Origin: Hominenteromicrobium mulieris
Lineage (GTDB): Bacteria > Bacillota > Clostridia > Oscillospirales > Acutalibacteraceae
Assembly: GCF_020687165.1 (NCBI RefSeq)
Contig: NZ_JAJEQC010000003.1
Direction: 5' to 3' (one strand)
DNA: 64,000 bases
The notes beneath the pieces were generated by a model. The model saw only the letters and a program-made list of their open reading frames with translations, had not been told where the DNA came from and ran no database searches. Positions 34,983 to 42,762 of this stretch are shown one piece after another. Each line of letters opens with the position of its first letter. Position 1 is the first letter of the stretch. Both the position numbers and the translations under genes were made by a program.

Positions 34983-35693
34983 TTAGTCCTTCGTGATGAC
35001 CGTGCCGACGTTTTCGCCGCAGACGGCGCGGACGATGTTCTCCGGGTCCTCAATGCTGAACACAAGGAACGGGATGCCGCGGTCGTTGCAGAAGGAAGCG
35101 GCCGTCATATCCATGACCTGGAGGTTCTGATTGAGGATTTCCATATACGTGAGATGATCGTACTTCTTTGCATTCGGGTTCTTCTTCGGGTCACTGTCGT
35201 AAACGCCGTCAACCATGGTCGCCTTTAAGATGACTTCGGCGTCGATTTCTGCACCGCGCAGCGCTGCGCCGGTATCGGTGGAGAAGTACGGGTTACCCGT
35301 GCCGCAGCCGAACACGACAACGCGGCCTTTTTCAAGGTGACGCACCGCACGGTTGCGGATGTACGGCTCTGCGACCTCCTGCATGGCGATGGCTGTCTGT
35401 ACGCGCACATCAAGGCCGACCTGCTCGAGGCCGTCCGCCACGCCGAGCGCATTGATGACCGTAGCCAGCATGCCCATGTGGTCTGCACGGGTACGGTCCA
35501 TGCTGCCGCTGCTTCTGCCGCGCCAGAAGTTGCCGCCGCCCACAACGATGGCAACCTCGCAGCCCATATCCACGATCTTCTTGATGGGCTCGCAGATCTT
35601 GACAACGGTGTCAAAATCGATGCCGTGACCGATCTTGCCGGAAAGCGATTCGCCGCTGAGCTTTAAGAGAACTCTTTTGTACTTTAAATTCAT
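34983..35693 (-). CDS. pyrH: UMP kinase
   Basis: A 236-aa amino-acid-kinase-fold enzyme. KRVLLKLSGESLSG is the phosphate-binding N-terminus; AIVVGGGNFWRG and the acidic GVYDSDPKKNPNAK are also present. First gene of the operon behind a promoter at 35787-35815. The genes rpsB and tsf, often upstream, are not here. Confidence 0.97.
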   Translation of the reverse strand: MNLKYKRVLLKLSGESLSGKIGHGIDFDTVVKICEPIKKIVDMGCEVAIVVGGGNFWRGRSSGSMDRTRADHMGMLATVINALGVADGLEQVGLDVRVQTAIAMQEVAEPYIRNRAVRHLEKGRVVVFGCGTGNPYFSTDTGAALRGAEIDAEVILKATMVDGVYDSDPKKNPNAKKYDHLTYMEILNQNLQVMDMTAASFCNDRGIPFLVFSIEDPENIVRAVCGENVGTVITKD

Positions 35694-35786
35694 ACGTTCA
35701 TCCTCGATTCTTTAGTATTCCATATCCTGTGACGCACACTCGCAAATTTTTTCAATTTGCAAATGCACAGATTTATACTTATACTT

Positions 35787-35815
35787 ATTTTACATGACAG
35801 ACCCCGATTTGTAAA
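35787..35815 (-). promoter_or_regulatory. pyrH operon promoter
   Basis: Minus strand TTTACA (35810-35815), a 17-bp spacer and TAAAAT (35787-35792), about 94 bp before pyrH. Confidence 0.6.
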
Positions 35816-35942
35816 GCGTATTTCCGAAATGTTCACGGAAATGAAAAATTTTTGCACAATGCACGAAATTCAAACGGCGTTCACAGTTTTGTGCTAAAAG
35901 TGTCTTATACTAAAAAAATGGCTGAAAGGAGTGAAAAACCAC

Positions 35943-36695
35943 ATGCAGCTTAGAAAAACGATTTTAGCTTCCGTGTTTTCTGCGGCGCTTGCGCTCTCTG
36001 CGGCCGCCTGCGGCACAGCGGAAAACACACAAAGTGTGTGCAGCGCGGCGGCTTCAGAGCACGTAGCGGAAACGCCGACACCTTCCCCCGAAGCGACCGC
36101 AACGGCATCGCCTACCGCCGAGCCGACGGTAAAATCCACCGCATCTCCCGCACCGGAAAGCAACGAGGTAAGCGAAAACGCAGAGATTACTGCGGAGCTT
36201 GAAGCGATGGCGCCGCTTTTGGAAGCACACATTCTGGCGCAGATGAACGGCATGGCGTTTGACGCGAATGATCCCGTTTACTTTTGGCAGACCGCGGCCT
36301 TTGCGGTGGACAACTGCGGCATGACGTTTTACAGCGCAGAGACGACCGGCAGCGCGCTGGTACTCTCTCGCGGGGTGATAGAAGAAATTGTGAGCGGATT
36401 ATTCGAAAGCGCCGCAAATGAAGACCTGCCGGATATTCCCGACTCGCTTTCGGGTGAGATTTCGTACGATGCGGACAGCGACACCTATGCGCGGCCTATA
36501 AGCGGCGGCGGCTTTTCCGCGGACATACAAGACTGTGTGAAAAGCGGAGATGTGTACACCGTGACGGCAGCGCTCATCCGCGACGAGAACGAGGCGGAAC
36601 CGCAGGCGATCTTCACGGCGGAGCTCGTGCCGAATCCGCGCGAGGACAATACCGTATTTATATATAGTATACGCACCGTGAAACAAATTTCATAA
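35943..36695 (+). CDS. Putative lipoprotein with Thr/Pro-rich stalk
   Basis: About 250 aa. An N-terminal hydrophobic signal (LRKTILASVFSAALALSAAAC) ends in a degenerate lipobox cysteine. A Ser/Thr/Pro/Glu-rich stalk (residues ~45-85) precedes a soluble domain of about 165 residues that I cannot assign. AGGAG at 35926-35930 supports an ATG at 35943; GTG at 35931 directly abuts the ribosome site. Surface or membrane-anchored. Terminator follows. Confidence 0.7.
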   Translation: MQLRKTILASVFSAALALSAAACGTAENTQSVCSAAASEHVAETPTPSPEATATASPTAEPTVKSTASPAPESNEVSENAEITAELEAMAPLLEAHILAQMNGMAFDANDPVYFWQTAAFAVDNCGMTFYSAETTGSALVLSRGVIEEIVSGLFESAANEDLPDIPDSLSGEISYDADSDTYARPISGGGFSADIQDCVKSGDVYTVTAALIRDENEAEPQAIFTAELVPNPREDNTVFIYSIRTVKQIS

Positions 36696-36707
36696 GCAAA
36701 TTAAAAA

Positions 36708-36741
36708 TGTCGCGCAGAATGTGTATTTCTTCTGCGTGACA
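36708..36741 (+). terminator. Terminator of the lipoprotein gene
   Basis: TGTCGCGCAGAA pairs with TTCTGCGTGACA over a 10-base loop, followed by TTTTATTAT. Confidence 0.75.
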
Positions 36742-36849
36742 TTTTATTATCAAACTCTCTGTGAAACACAACAAAATAGTTCCCTAACACTCCGTTCATT
36801 TTTAGTACATGTATATCGATATAGAAATATCAATATGCAAATTTAGCAC

Positions 36850-36878
36850 TTAACAAATCAAAAATTTTGATATACAAT
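36850..36878 (+). promoter_or_regulatory. Alcohol dehydrogenase promoter with a palindrome in the spacer
   Basis: TTAACA (36850-36855), a 17-bp spacer and TACAAT (36873-36878). The spacer holds the palindrome ATCAAAAATTTTGAT, and CTTAACAAA at the -35 resembles half of a Rex site. Redox control by Rex would fit an alcohol dehydrogenase, but only a half-site is visible. Confidence 0.55.
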
Positions 36879-36898
36879 ACAGTCGTAAAAAGAAGTTA

Positions 36899-36914
36899 GG
36901 TGGTGCAAACCACC
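36899..36914 (+). promoter_or_regulatory. 5' leader hairpin of the alcohol dehydrogenase mRNA
   Basis: GTGGT-GCAA-ACCAC-type stem (GGTGGT/ACCACC) near the presumed 5' end. It may stabilise the transcript of a highly expressed gene. Confidence 0.45.
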
Positions 36915-36958
36915 GAGCTTTGCGATAAATTGCTTCACATAGAAAGGGCGATAGACTT

Positions 36959-38176
36959 ATGGCAAGATTTACACTTCCCCGCGATTTGTATCATGGCAAG
37001 GGTGCTTTGGAAGAACTGAAGCATTTTGAAGGCAAGAAGGCTGTTGTTTGTGTAGGCGGCGGCTCCATGAAGCGTTTCGGCTTTTTGGACCGTGCAGTCG
37101 GCTATCTGAAGGAAGCCGGCATGGAGGTCGAGCTGATTGAAGGCATTGAGTCTGACCCGTCTGTTGAGACCGTTATGAAGGGTGCGCAGAAGATGATCGA
37201 GTTCCAGCCGGATTGGATCATCGCGATGGGCGGCGGCTCTCCGATCGATGCCGCAAAAGCTATGTGGATCAAATATGAATACCCGGACGTTACGTTTGAG
37301 GATATGTGCAAGGTCTTCGGCCTGCCGAAGCTGCGCCAGAAGGCACACTTCTGCGCCATTTCCTCTACTTCCGGCACCGCAACGGAAGTGACCGCGTTCT
37401 CCATCATCACCGATTATCAGAAGGGCATCAAGTACCCGATCGCCGACTTCGAGATTACCCCGGATGTCGCCATCGTTGACCCGGACCTTGCCGAGACGAT
37501 GCCGAAGAAGCTCGTTGCGCACACCGGTATGGATGCTATGACCCATGCGATTGAAGCGTATGTTTCCACCGCAAACTGCGATTTCACCGACCCGCTCGCC
37601 ATCCACGCCATCGAGATGATTATGAAGGACCTTATCCCGTCCTATAACGGCGATATGACCGCCCGCGACAACATGCACAACGCACAGTGTCTGGCCGGTA
37701 TGGCGTTCTCCAACGCTCTGCTCGGCATCGTACACTCCATGGCACACAAGACCGGCGCTGCGTTTGCCGATTACGGCGCACACATCATCCACGGCGCTGC
37801 AAACGCTATGTACCTGCCGAAGGTCATCGCGTTCAACGCAAAGGACGAGACCGCAAAGAAGCGTTACGGCGTCATCGCCGACTACATGCACCTCGGTGGC
37901 AACAACGACGACGAGAAGGTACAGCTGCTCATCAAGTACCTGCGCAACATGAACGACGAGCTGAACATTCCGCACTGCATCAAGCACTACGGCCCGGACA
38001 GCTTCCCGACCGAGAACGGCTTTGTGCCGGAGAACGTCTTCCTTGAGAGACTGCCGGAGATTGCAAAGAACGCTATCGCCGATGCCTGCACCGGTTCCAA
38101 CCCGCGTCAGCCCAGTCAGGAAGAGATGGAAAAGCTGCTTAAGTGCTGCTACTACGACACGGAAGTTGACTTCTAA
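36959..38176 (+). CDS. Iron-containing alcohol dehydrogenase
   Basis: A 405-aa cytosolic group III dehydrogenase of the butanol/1,3-propanediol type. NAD(P) loop MGGGSPIDAAKAMW; metal ligands in GMDAMTHAIEAY and GIVHSMAHKTGAAF, with a His in HGAANAM. Codons look strongly biased, which suggests high expression, as for a fermentative enzyme. Monocistronic between its own promoter and a hairpin. Confidence 0.95.
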   Translation: MARFTLPRDLYHGKGALEELKHFEGKKAVVCVGGGSMKRFGFLDRAVGYLKEAGMEVELIEGIESDPSVETVMKGAQKMIEFQPDWIIAMGGGSPIDAAKAMWIKYEYPDVTFEDMCKVFGLPKLRQKAHFCAISSTSGTATEVTAFSIITDYQKGIKYPIADFEITPDVAIVDPDLAETMPKKLVAHTGMDAMTHAIEAYVSTANCDFTDPLAIHAIEMIMKDLIPSYNGDMTARDNMHNAQCLAGMAFSNALLGIVHSMAHKTGAAFADYGAHIIHGAANAMYLPKVIAFNAKDETAKKRYGVIADYMHLGGNNDDEKVQLLIKYLRNMNDELNIPHCIKHYGPDSFPTENGFVPENVFLERLPEIAKNAIADACTGSNPRQPSQEEMEKLLKCCYYDTEVDF

Positions 38177-38233
38177 GTCTATAAAGACAATCTATAACGC
38201 ACCCCGGGCATCTGTCCGGTAAAAGGACATTCT

Positions 38234-38280
38234 ATCCCTGCCGCCCGGTATTTCTTCGGAAATCGCCGCACGGCAGGGAT
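38234..38280 (+). terminator. Nested hairpin after the alcohol dehydrogenase
   Basis: ATCCCTGCCG pairs perfectly with CGGCAGGGAT; the loop itself folds as ATTTC-ttcg-GAAAT. T-rich sequence follows. Confidence 0.65.
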
Positions 38281-38296
38281 TTCCTGTCTTTTCCCG

Positions 38297-38325
38297 TTGT
38301 AATTTTGATATTTCTCTGTTATAAT
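38297..38325 (+). promoter_or_regulatory. nfnAB promoter
   Basis: TTGTAA (38297-38302), a 17-bp spacer and TATAAT (38320-38325). It leaves a leader of about 110 bases before the nfnA start. Confidence 0.65.
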
Positions 38326-38439
38326 AGTATCGTTTGCAGGTTTTAAAGGCAAAAATTGCAAAACCGGCATCCGACACAGACAAAACTTAGGCAGAATCGC
38401 ACAAACTGCGCACATGCCTGAAGGGAAAGGTTTTGAAGT

Positions 38440-39282
38440 ATGTATAAGATCGTTAAAAAACAGCCGCTGAACCCCACGGTGACGCGGATGGAGATCGAGG
38501 CGCCGCTCATTGCGAAAAAAGCAAAGCCCGGCCAGTTTATCATTCTGCGCGTAGATGAAAACGGCGAGCGTATCCCGCTGACCGTTGCCGGCTATGATCG
38601 CGAAAAGGGCACCGTTACAATCATTTTTCAGATTGTCGGCGCAACGACCGAAAAGCTCAACCACTTAAACGAAGGGGAATGTCTGCACGACTTCGTAGGC
38701 CCGCTCGGCGTACCAACGCATGTAGACGGCCTTAAGAAGGTCTGCGTTATCGGCGGCGGCGTAGGCTGCGCCATCGCACTGCCCATTGCCGAAGAGCTGC
38801 ACGCCATGGGCGCGGAAGTCACCTCTATTATCGGCTTCCGCAATCAGGATCTCGTGATTCTGGAAGACGAATTCAAGGCTTGCTCCGACCACTTCACGCT
38901 GATGACGGACGACGGCTCCTACGGCGAAAAGGGCAATGTCACCGCCCCGCTGAAGACGCTGCTTGAAAACGGCGAGCGTTTTGACGAGGTTATCGCCATC
39001 GGCCCGCTGATCATGATGAAGTTTGTCTGCCTCACCACAAAGGAATACGACCAGAAGACCGTTGTTTCCATGAATCCGATCATGGTAGACGGCACGGGCA
39101 TGTGCGGCGGCTGCCGCCTGACCGTTGGCGGCAAAACGAAGTTTGCCTGCGTAGACGGCCCGGACTTTGACGGCCACGAGGTCGATTTTGACGAGGCGAT
39201 GAGCCGCTCCCGCAGCTACACTTCTTTCGAGCGCCACGCTTATGAGGAAGCCTGCAACCTGTTCAAGAAGGAGGTTGAGTGA
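38440..39282 (+). CDS. NfnA: NADH-dependent ferredoxin:NADP oxidoreductase, small subunit
   Basis: A 280-aa flavoprotein related to dihydroorotate dehydrogenase electron-transfer subunits. FAD/NAD-binding halves (GQFIILRVDENGERIPLTV; GGGVGCAIALPIAEELHAMGAE) and a [2Fe-2S] site in DGTGMCGGCRLTVGGKTKFACVDGP. With NfnB it bifurcates electrons between NADH, ferredoxin and NADPH. The stop overlaps the start region of nfnB. Confidence 0.94.
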   Translation: MYKIVKKQPLNPTVTRMEIEAPLIAKKAKPGQFIILRVDENGERIPLTVAGYDREKGTVTIIFQIVGATTEKLNHLNEGECLHDFVGPLGVPTHVDGLKKVCVIGGGVGCAIALPIAEELHAMGAEVTSIIGFRNQDLVILEDEFKACSDHFTLMTDDGSYGEKGNVTAPLKTLLENGERFDEVIAIGPLIMMKFVCLTTKEYDQKTVVSMNPIMVDGTGMCGGCRLTVGGKTKFACVDGPDFDGHEVDFDEAMSRSRSYTSFERHAYEEACNLFKKEVE

Positions 39283-39284
39283 TC

Positions 39285-40700
39285 ATGCCTAACATGAGAA
39301 TGACAAAGAACCCCATGCCCTCGCAGGACCCGAACGTTCGCAACAAGAACTTTAAAGAGGTCACACTGGGCTATACCGAAGAAATGGCGCTGGACGAAGC
39401 ACAGCGCTGCCTGAATTGTAAGAACATGCCGTGCGTTTCCGGCTGCCCGGTCAATATTCATATTCCGGAATTCATCAAAAAGATCGCCGAGCACGACTTT
39501 GAGGGCGCGTATCAGGTTATTGCGCAGTCCTCTTCCCTGCCGGCTGTCTGCGGCCGTGTCTGCCCGCAGGAGACGCAGTGCGAAGGCAAGTGCGTGCGCG
39601 GCATTAAGGGCGAACCGGTCGGCATCGGCCGTCTGGAGCGTTTTGTTGCCGACTGGCACAACGCACACGCTACCGTTGCCACCATCGCCGCGCCGAAGAA
39701 CGGCCACAAGGTTGCCATTATCGGTTCCGGCCCTGCGGGTCTTACCTGCGCGGGCGACCTCGCAAAGCTGGGCTACGACGTGACGATTTACGAAGCGCTG
39801 CACCTTGCAGGCGGCGTGCTCGTGTACGGCATCCCGGAGTTCCGTCTGCCGAAGTCCATCGTGCAGAAGGAAGTCGATAACCTCAAGGCGCTCGGCGTCA
39901 AGGTGGAGACCAATATGGTTATCGGTCGTATCTTGACGATTGAAGAGCTGAAGGACGAGTACGGCTACGAGGCCGTGTTTGTCGGCACAGGTGCAGGTCT
40001 TCCCCGCTTTATGAACATCCCGGGCGAGAACCTGAAGGGTGTGTACTCCGCAAACGAATTTCTCACCCGCAGCAACCTGATGAAGGCTTACCGCGATGAT
40101 TCCACTACGCCGATCCAGCACGCGAAAAACGTGGCAGTCGTCGGCGGCGGTAACGTGGCCATGGACGCCGCGAGAACCGCAAAGCGTCTCGGCGCGGAGA
40201 ACGTGTACATCATCTACCGCCGCGGCATGGCAGAACTGCCGGCACGTAAGGAGGAAGTGGAGCACGCAGAGGAAGAGGGCATCATCTTCCATACGCTGAC
40301 GAACCCGGTAGAGATTTTGCCGACGGACGTCACCGACCCGCGTGACCCGAACTACGGCTGGGTCGCCGGTATTCGCTGCGTAAAAATGGAGCTTGGCGAG
40401 CCGGACGCTTCCGGCAGACGCAGCCCGATCGTCATTGAGGGCAGCGAATTCGATATTCCGATGGATTGCGTTATCATGTCTCTCGGTACTTCCCCGAACC
40501 CGCTGCTGAAAGCCACCACGCCAGGTCTTGAGACCCAGAAGCGCGGCCAGATCATCGCGGACGAACACGGCCTCACCTCCATCGAGGGTGTGTACGCAGG
40601 CGGCGACGCCGTAACGGGCGCCGCAACGGTTATCCTCGCCATGGGCGCAGGCAAGACCGCCGCAGCTGCAATCGACAAGTACATTCAGGAAAAGAAGTAA
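39285..40700 (+). CDS. NfnB: NADPH-binding large subunit (GltD-like)
   Basis: About 471 aa. The N-terminal [4Fe-4S] domain (CLNCKNMPCVSGCPVNIHIP, CGRVCPQETQCEGKCVRG) is followed by two Rossmann domains (IGSGPAGLTCAGDLAKLGY, VGGGNVAMDAARTAKRLGAENV) and GGDAVTGAATVILAMGAGK. This is often annotated as glutamate synthase small subunit, but the adjoining nfnA marks it as Nfn. GTG at 39279 could also start it; the site GGAGG fits both. Terminator follows. Confidence 0.94.
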   Translation: MPNMRMTKNPMPSQDPNVRNKNFKEVTLGYTEEMALDEAQRCLNCKNMPCVSGCPVNIHIPEFIKKIAEHDFEGAYQVIAQSSSLPAVCGRVCPQETQCEGKCVRGIKGEPVGIGRLERFVADWHNAHATVATIAAPKNGHKVAIIGSGPAGLTCAGDLAKLGYDVTIYEALHLAGGVLVYGIPEFRLPKSIVQKEVDNLKALGVKVETNMVIGRILTIEELKDEYGYEAVFVGTGAGLPRFMNIPGENLKGVYSANEFLTRSNLMKAYRDDSTTPIQHAKNVAVVGGGNVAMDAARTAKRLGAENVYIIYRRGMAELPARKEEVEHAEEEGIIFHTLTNPVEILPTDVTDPRDPNYGWVAGIRCVKMELGEPDASGRRSPIVIEGSEFDIPMDCVIMSLGTSPNPLLKATTPGLETQKRGQIIADEHGLTSIEGVYAGGDAVTGAATVILAMGAGKTAAAAIDKYIQEKK

Positions 40701-40727
40701 GTCAGCTTTTCCCCTAACCTAAAAATG

Positions 40728-40762
40728 AACGGCACCGGTGACAGATTTCATCGGTGCCGTTT
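40728..40762 (+). terminator. nfnAB terminator
   Basis: AACGGCACCGGTGA pairs (one bulge) with TCATCGGTGCCGTT over CAGATT, followed by TTGCTG. Confidence 0.75.
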
Positions 40763-40779
40763 TGCTGTGCTTGGCGGGT

Positions 40780-40935
40780 TTAATTTTCAAATGCGTTCTT
40801 CACCCACTGCGTCGTGTAGACGTCTGCCGGGCGGTCTTTCCGCACGTCGGAACCGACCTGCACGCCCATCAAAATGCGCGGCTCACGCTCGGCAAATGCC
40901 ATAAAACGCGCCAAAATTTCATCGTATCTGCCCAT
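40780..40935 (-). CDS. Small hypothetical protein
   Basis: 51 aa (starts MGRYDEILARFMAFAEREP). AAGGAG with good spacing precedes the ATG. The RILMGVQVGSD stretch faintly recalls the start of AadE-type nucleotidyltransferases, so it may be a remnant or an independent small protein. I cannot assign a function. Confidence 0.45.
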   Translation of the reverse strand: MGRYDEILARFMAFAEREPRILMGVQVGSDVRKDRPADVYTTQWVKNAFEN

Positions 40936-41016
40936 TTTCACAGCTCCTTTTTTCAATCCTTTTAGAAAAACAAGCAGAGTATACCACGCTTTTCAGAGAA
41001 ACGCAACGCCCTTTTG

Positions 41017-41063
41017 TATACTGCCGAAAGCATCTTGAATTTTCACGGTTTTGGCAGTATAAT
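41017..41063 (+). promoter_or_regulatory. Promoter of the SGNH hydrolase operon with inverted repeat
   Basis: TTGAAT (41035-41040), a 17-bp spacer and TATAAT (41058-41063). TATACTGCC (41017-41025) and GGCAGTATA (41053-41061) flank the -35 and overlap the -10, which could form an operator pair. Confidence 0.6.
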
Positions 41064-41099
41064 TCTATTGGCAAATCTACCCGAAAAGAGGTTTTCAGA

Positions 41100-41696
41100 A
41101 TGAAAAAAGTGCTTTTGCTCGGCGATTCCATTCGCATGGGCTATGACGATTATGTAAAAGAAGAGTTAGACGGCAAGTGTGAGGTCGTTTACGACGCCGA
41201 GGACAACGGCCGCTTCGCTGCGTACACGCTGTGGCAGGCGAACCAGATGTTCAAGCATCACGGTCATTTTGACGTGGTACACTGGAACAACGGCTACTGG
41301 GATATGAACATTGAGGCTCCGATGACGGAGGCCATGCACCCCGTTGAGGAATATGTGCACTTCTTAAAGCGCATCATCAAGCTGTGCAGAGAAAACGGCG
41401 CGAAGATCATCTTCGCGACCACCACGCCGATTTTGGAGCCCGGCATGGCGGCAGATAACACCGGCACGCAGGCGGACAGCATCAACTACAATAACGAGTG
41501 GGTGGAGCTGTATAACAACGCCGCCAAAAAGCTGATGGCAGAGGAAAACATCCCGGTGAACGACCTTTACGCGCTGTGCAAGGAAGGCGAGCACTATTAT
41601 AAGTGCCCGGATATGCTGCACCTGACCGAGGAAGGCTACCGCAAGTGCGCAAAGCAGGCGGCCGACATGATCTTGAAGGAGCTCGGTGAAGCATGA
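41100..41696 (+). CDS. SGNH/GDSL hydrolase family protein
   Basis: A 198-aa esterase-fold protein: LLGDSIRMGY (catalytic Ser), WNNGYWD (block III Asn), and DMLHLTEEGY (Asp and His). There is no signal peptide, so it acts in the cytosol, possibly on acyl or carbohydrate esters. The stop overlaps the ATG of the next gene. Confidence 0.9.
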   Translation: MKKVLLLGDSIRMGYDDYVKEELDGKCEVVYDAEDNGRFAAYTLWQANQMFKHHGHFDVVHWNNGYWDMNIEAPMTEAMHPVEEYVHFLKRIIKLCRENGAKIIFATTTPILEPGMAADNTGTQADSINYNNEWVELYNNAAKKLMAEENIPVNDLYALCKEGEHYYKCPDMLHLTEEGYRKCAKQAADMILKELGEA

Positions 41697-42175
41697 GCTC
41701 CGGCGTAAAAAAGACGAACGCCATGCGCATGCTGGACGGCGCGAAGATTCCCTATGAGGTGCGCACATATGAATTTGAGGAGACCGATCTCGCGGGCGTA
41801 CACGCGGCAGACGCCGTGGGCATGCCGTATGAGACGGTGTTCAAAACGCTCGTTGCACGCGGCGATAAGACCGGGTTTGTCGTGTTTTGCATCCCCGTAG
41901 CGGAGGAATTAGACCTCAAAAAAGCTGCCCGAGCCAGCAAAAATAAATCCGTAGAGCTTCTGCACGTGAAAGACTTGCTGCCGACGACCGGCTATATCCG
42001 CGGCGGCTGTTCGCCTGTTGGCATGAAGAAGGAGTTCCCGACGTATATCGACGAGACCGCCATGCTGTTTGATGCAATCGCCGTCAGCGGCGGTATGCGC
42101 GGCGTGCAGCTCATCGTAAACCCGGATCAGCTTTTGGGCTTCGTCAAAGGCGAGTATGTCGATTTGACGGCGTAA
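41693..42175 (+). CDS. ybaK: YbaK-type Cys-tRNA(Pro) deacylase
   Basis: A 160-aa aminoacyl-tRNA editing protein: YEFEETDLAGVHAADAVGMP, TLVARGDKTGFVVFCIPVAEELDLKKAARASKNK, GCSPVGMKKEFPTYIDETA. It hydrolyses Cys mis-attached to tRNA-Pro. It is coupled to the SGNH gene by a 4-bp overlap and followed by a terminator. Confidence 0.93.
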   Translation: MSSGVKKTNAMRMLDGAKIPYEVRTYEFEETDLAGVHAADAVGMPYETVFKTLVARGDKTGFVVFCIPVAEELDLKKAARASKNKSVELLHVKDLLPTTGYIRGGCSPVGMKKEFPTYIDETAMLFDAIAVSGGMRGVQLIVNPDQLLGFVKGEYVDLTA

Positions 42176-42234
42176 CACAGAGCGAACTGTAGCGGCGATA
42201 AAAACCTTTTGATCCAACTTTTCTCAAAAAAATT

Positions 42235-42280
42235 CACGCTCCCCTGCTTACTTCTTTAAAGTATCTGCAGCGGGAGCGTG
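42235..42280. terminator. Terminator between convergent ybaK and tagD
   Basis: CACGCTCCC(C)TGC pairs with GCAG(C)GGGAGCGTG over about 20 bases, followed by TTTTAT. Confidence 0.7.
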
Positions 42281-42327
42281 TTTTATATCTGCTATTTTTA
42301 TAAATAACTTTTTGCGAAAGCGTATAA

Positions 42328-42759
42328 TCAGTGGTTCATGAGCGCTTCGGCATTTTCGTTTTCGTTTACAAGGCCGAGGTCGTGCTTGATCTTCGTGGTG
42401 GAGATGCCCGGCGTGCGCGGCAGGAAGACAAGCTCGCAGTAATCCTTGAGGTAATCAAAGCGATCGCTGTTTTCCCAGTCACTACCCATAACGACGACGT
42501 CCACATGGTAGTCCTTCACGTCGCTGATCTTCTGATCCCAGCTTTCCTCCGGAATGACGAGGTCAACGTAGCGAATGGCTTCGAGCATCATTTTGCGCGT
42601 TTCATAATCGTGAAACGCTTTTTTGCCCTTGCCGGCGTTGAACTCATCCGTGGAAAGCGCCACGATAAGATAATCGCCCAGTGCCTTTGCGCGCTTTAAA
42701 AGGTTGATGTGGCCGTAATGCAGCAGGTCAAACGTTCCGTAGGTCAATACTCGTTTCAT
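42328..42759 (-). CDS. tagD: Glycerol-3-phosphate cytidylyltransferase
   Basis: A 143-aa enzyme making CDP-glycerol. Starts MKRVLTYGTFDLLHYGHINLL with the HxGH motif (HYGH); RTPGISTTKI is the second signature. Last gene of a teichoic-acid-like operon with two TagB/F-type transferases, which would use its product. Confidence 0.95.
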   Translation of the reverse strand: MKRVLTYGTFDLLHYGHINLLKRAKALGDYLIVALSTDEFNAGKGKKAFHDYETRKMMLEAIRYVDLVIPEESWDQKISDVKDYHVDVVVMGSDWENSDRFDYLKDYCELVFLPRTPGISTTKIKHDLGLVNENENAEALMNH

Positions 42760-42762
42760 GTT

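Noticed and set aside
34137..35228. Long plus-strand frame across uppS, frr and pyrH
   Set aside because: It spans three well-supported minus-strand genes and has no domain signal of its own.
39240..40568. Minus-strand frame of 442 codons over nfnB
   Set aside because: nfnB has clear Fe-S and Rossmann motifs; the antisense frame is an artefact of codon bias.
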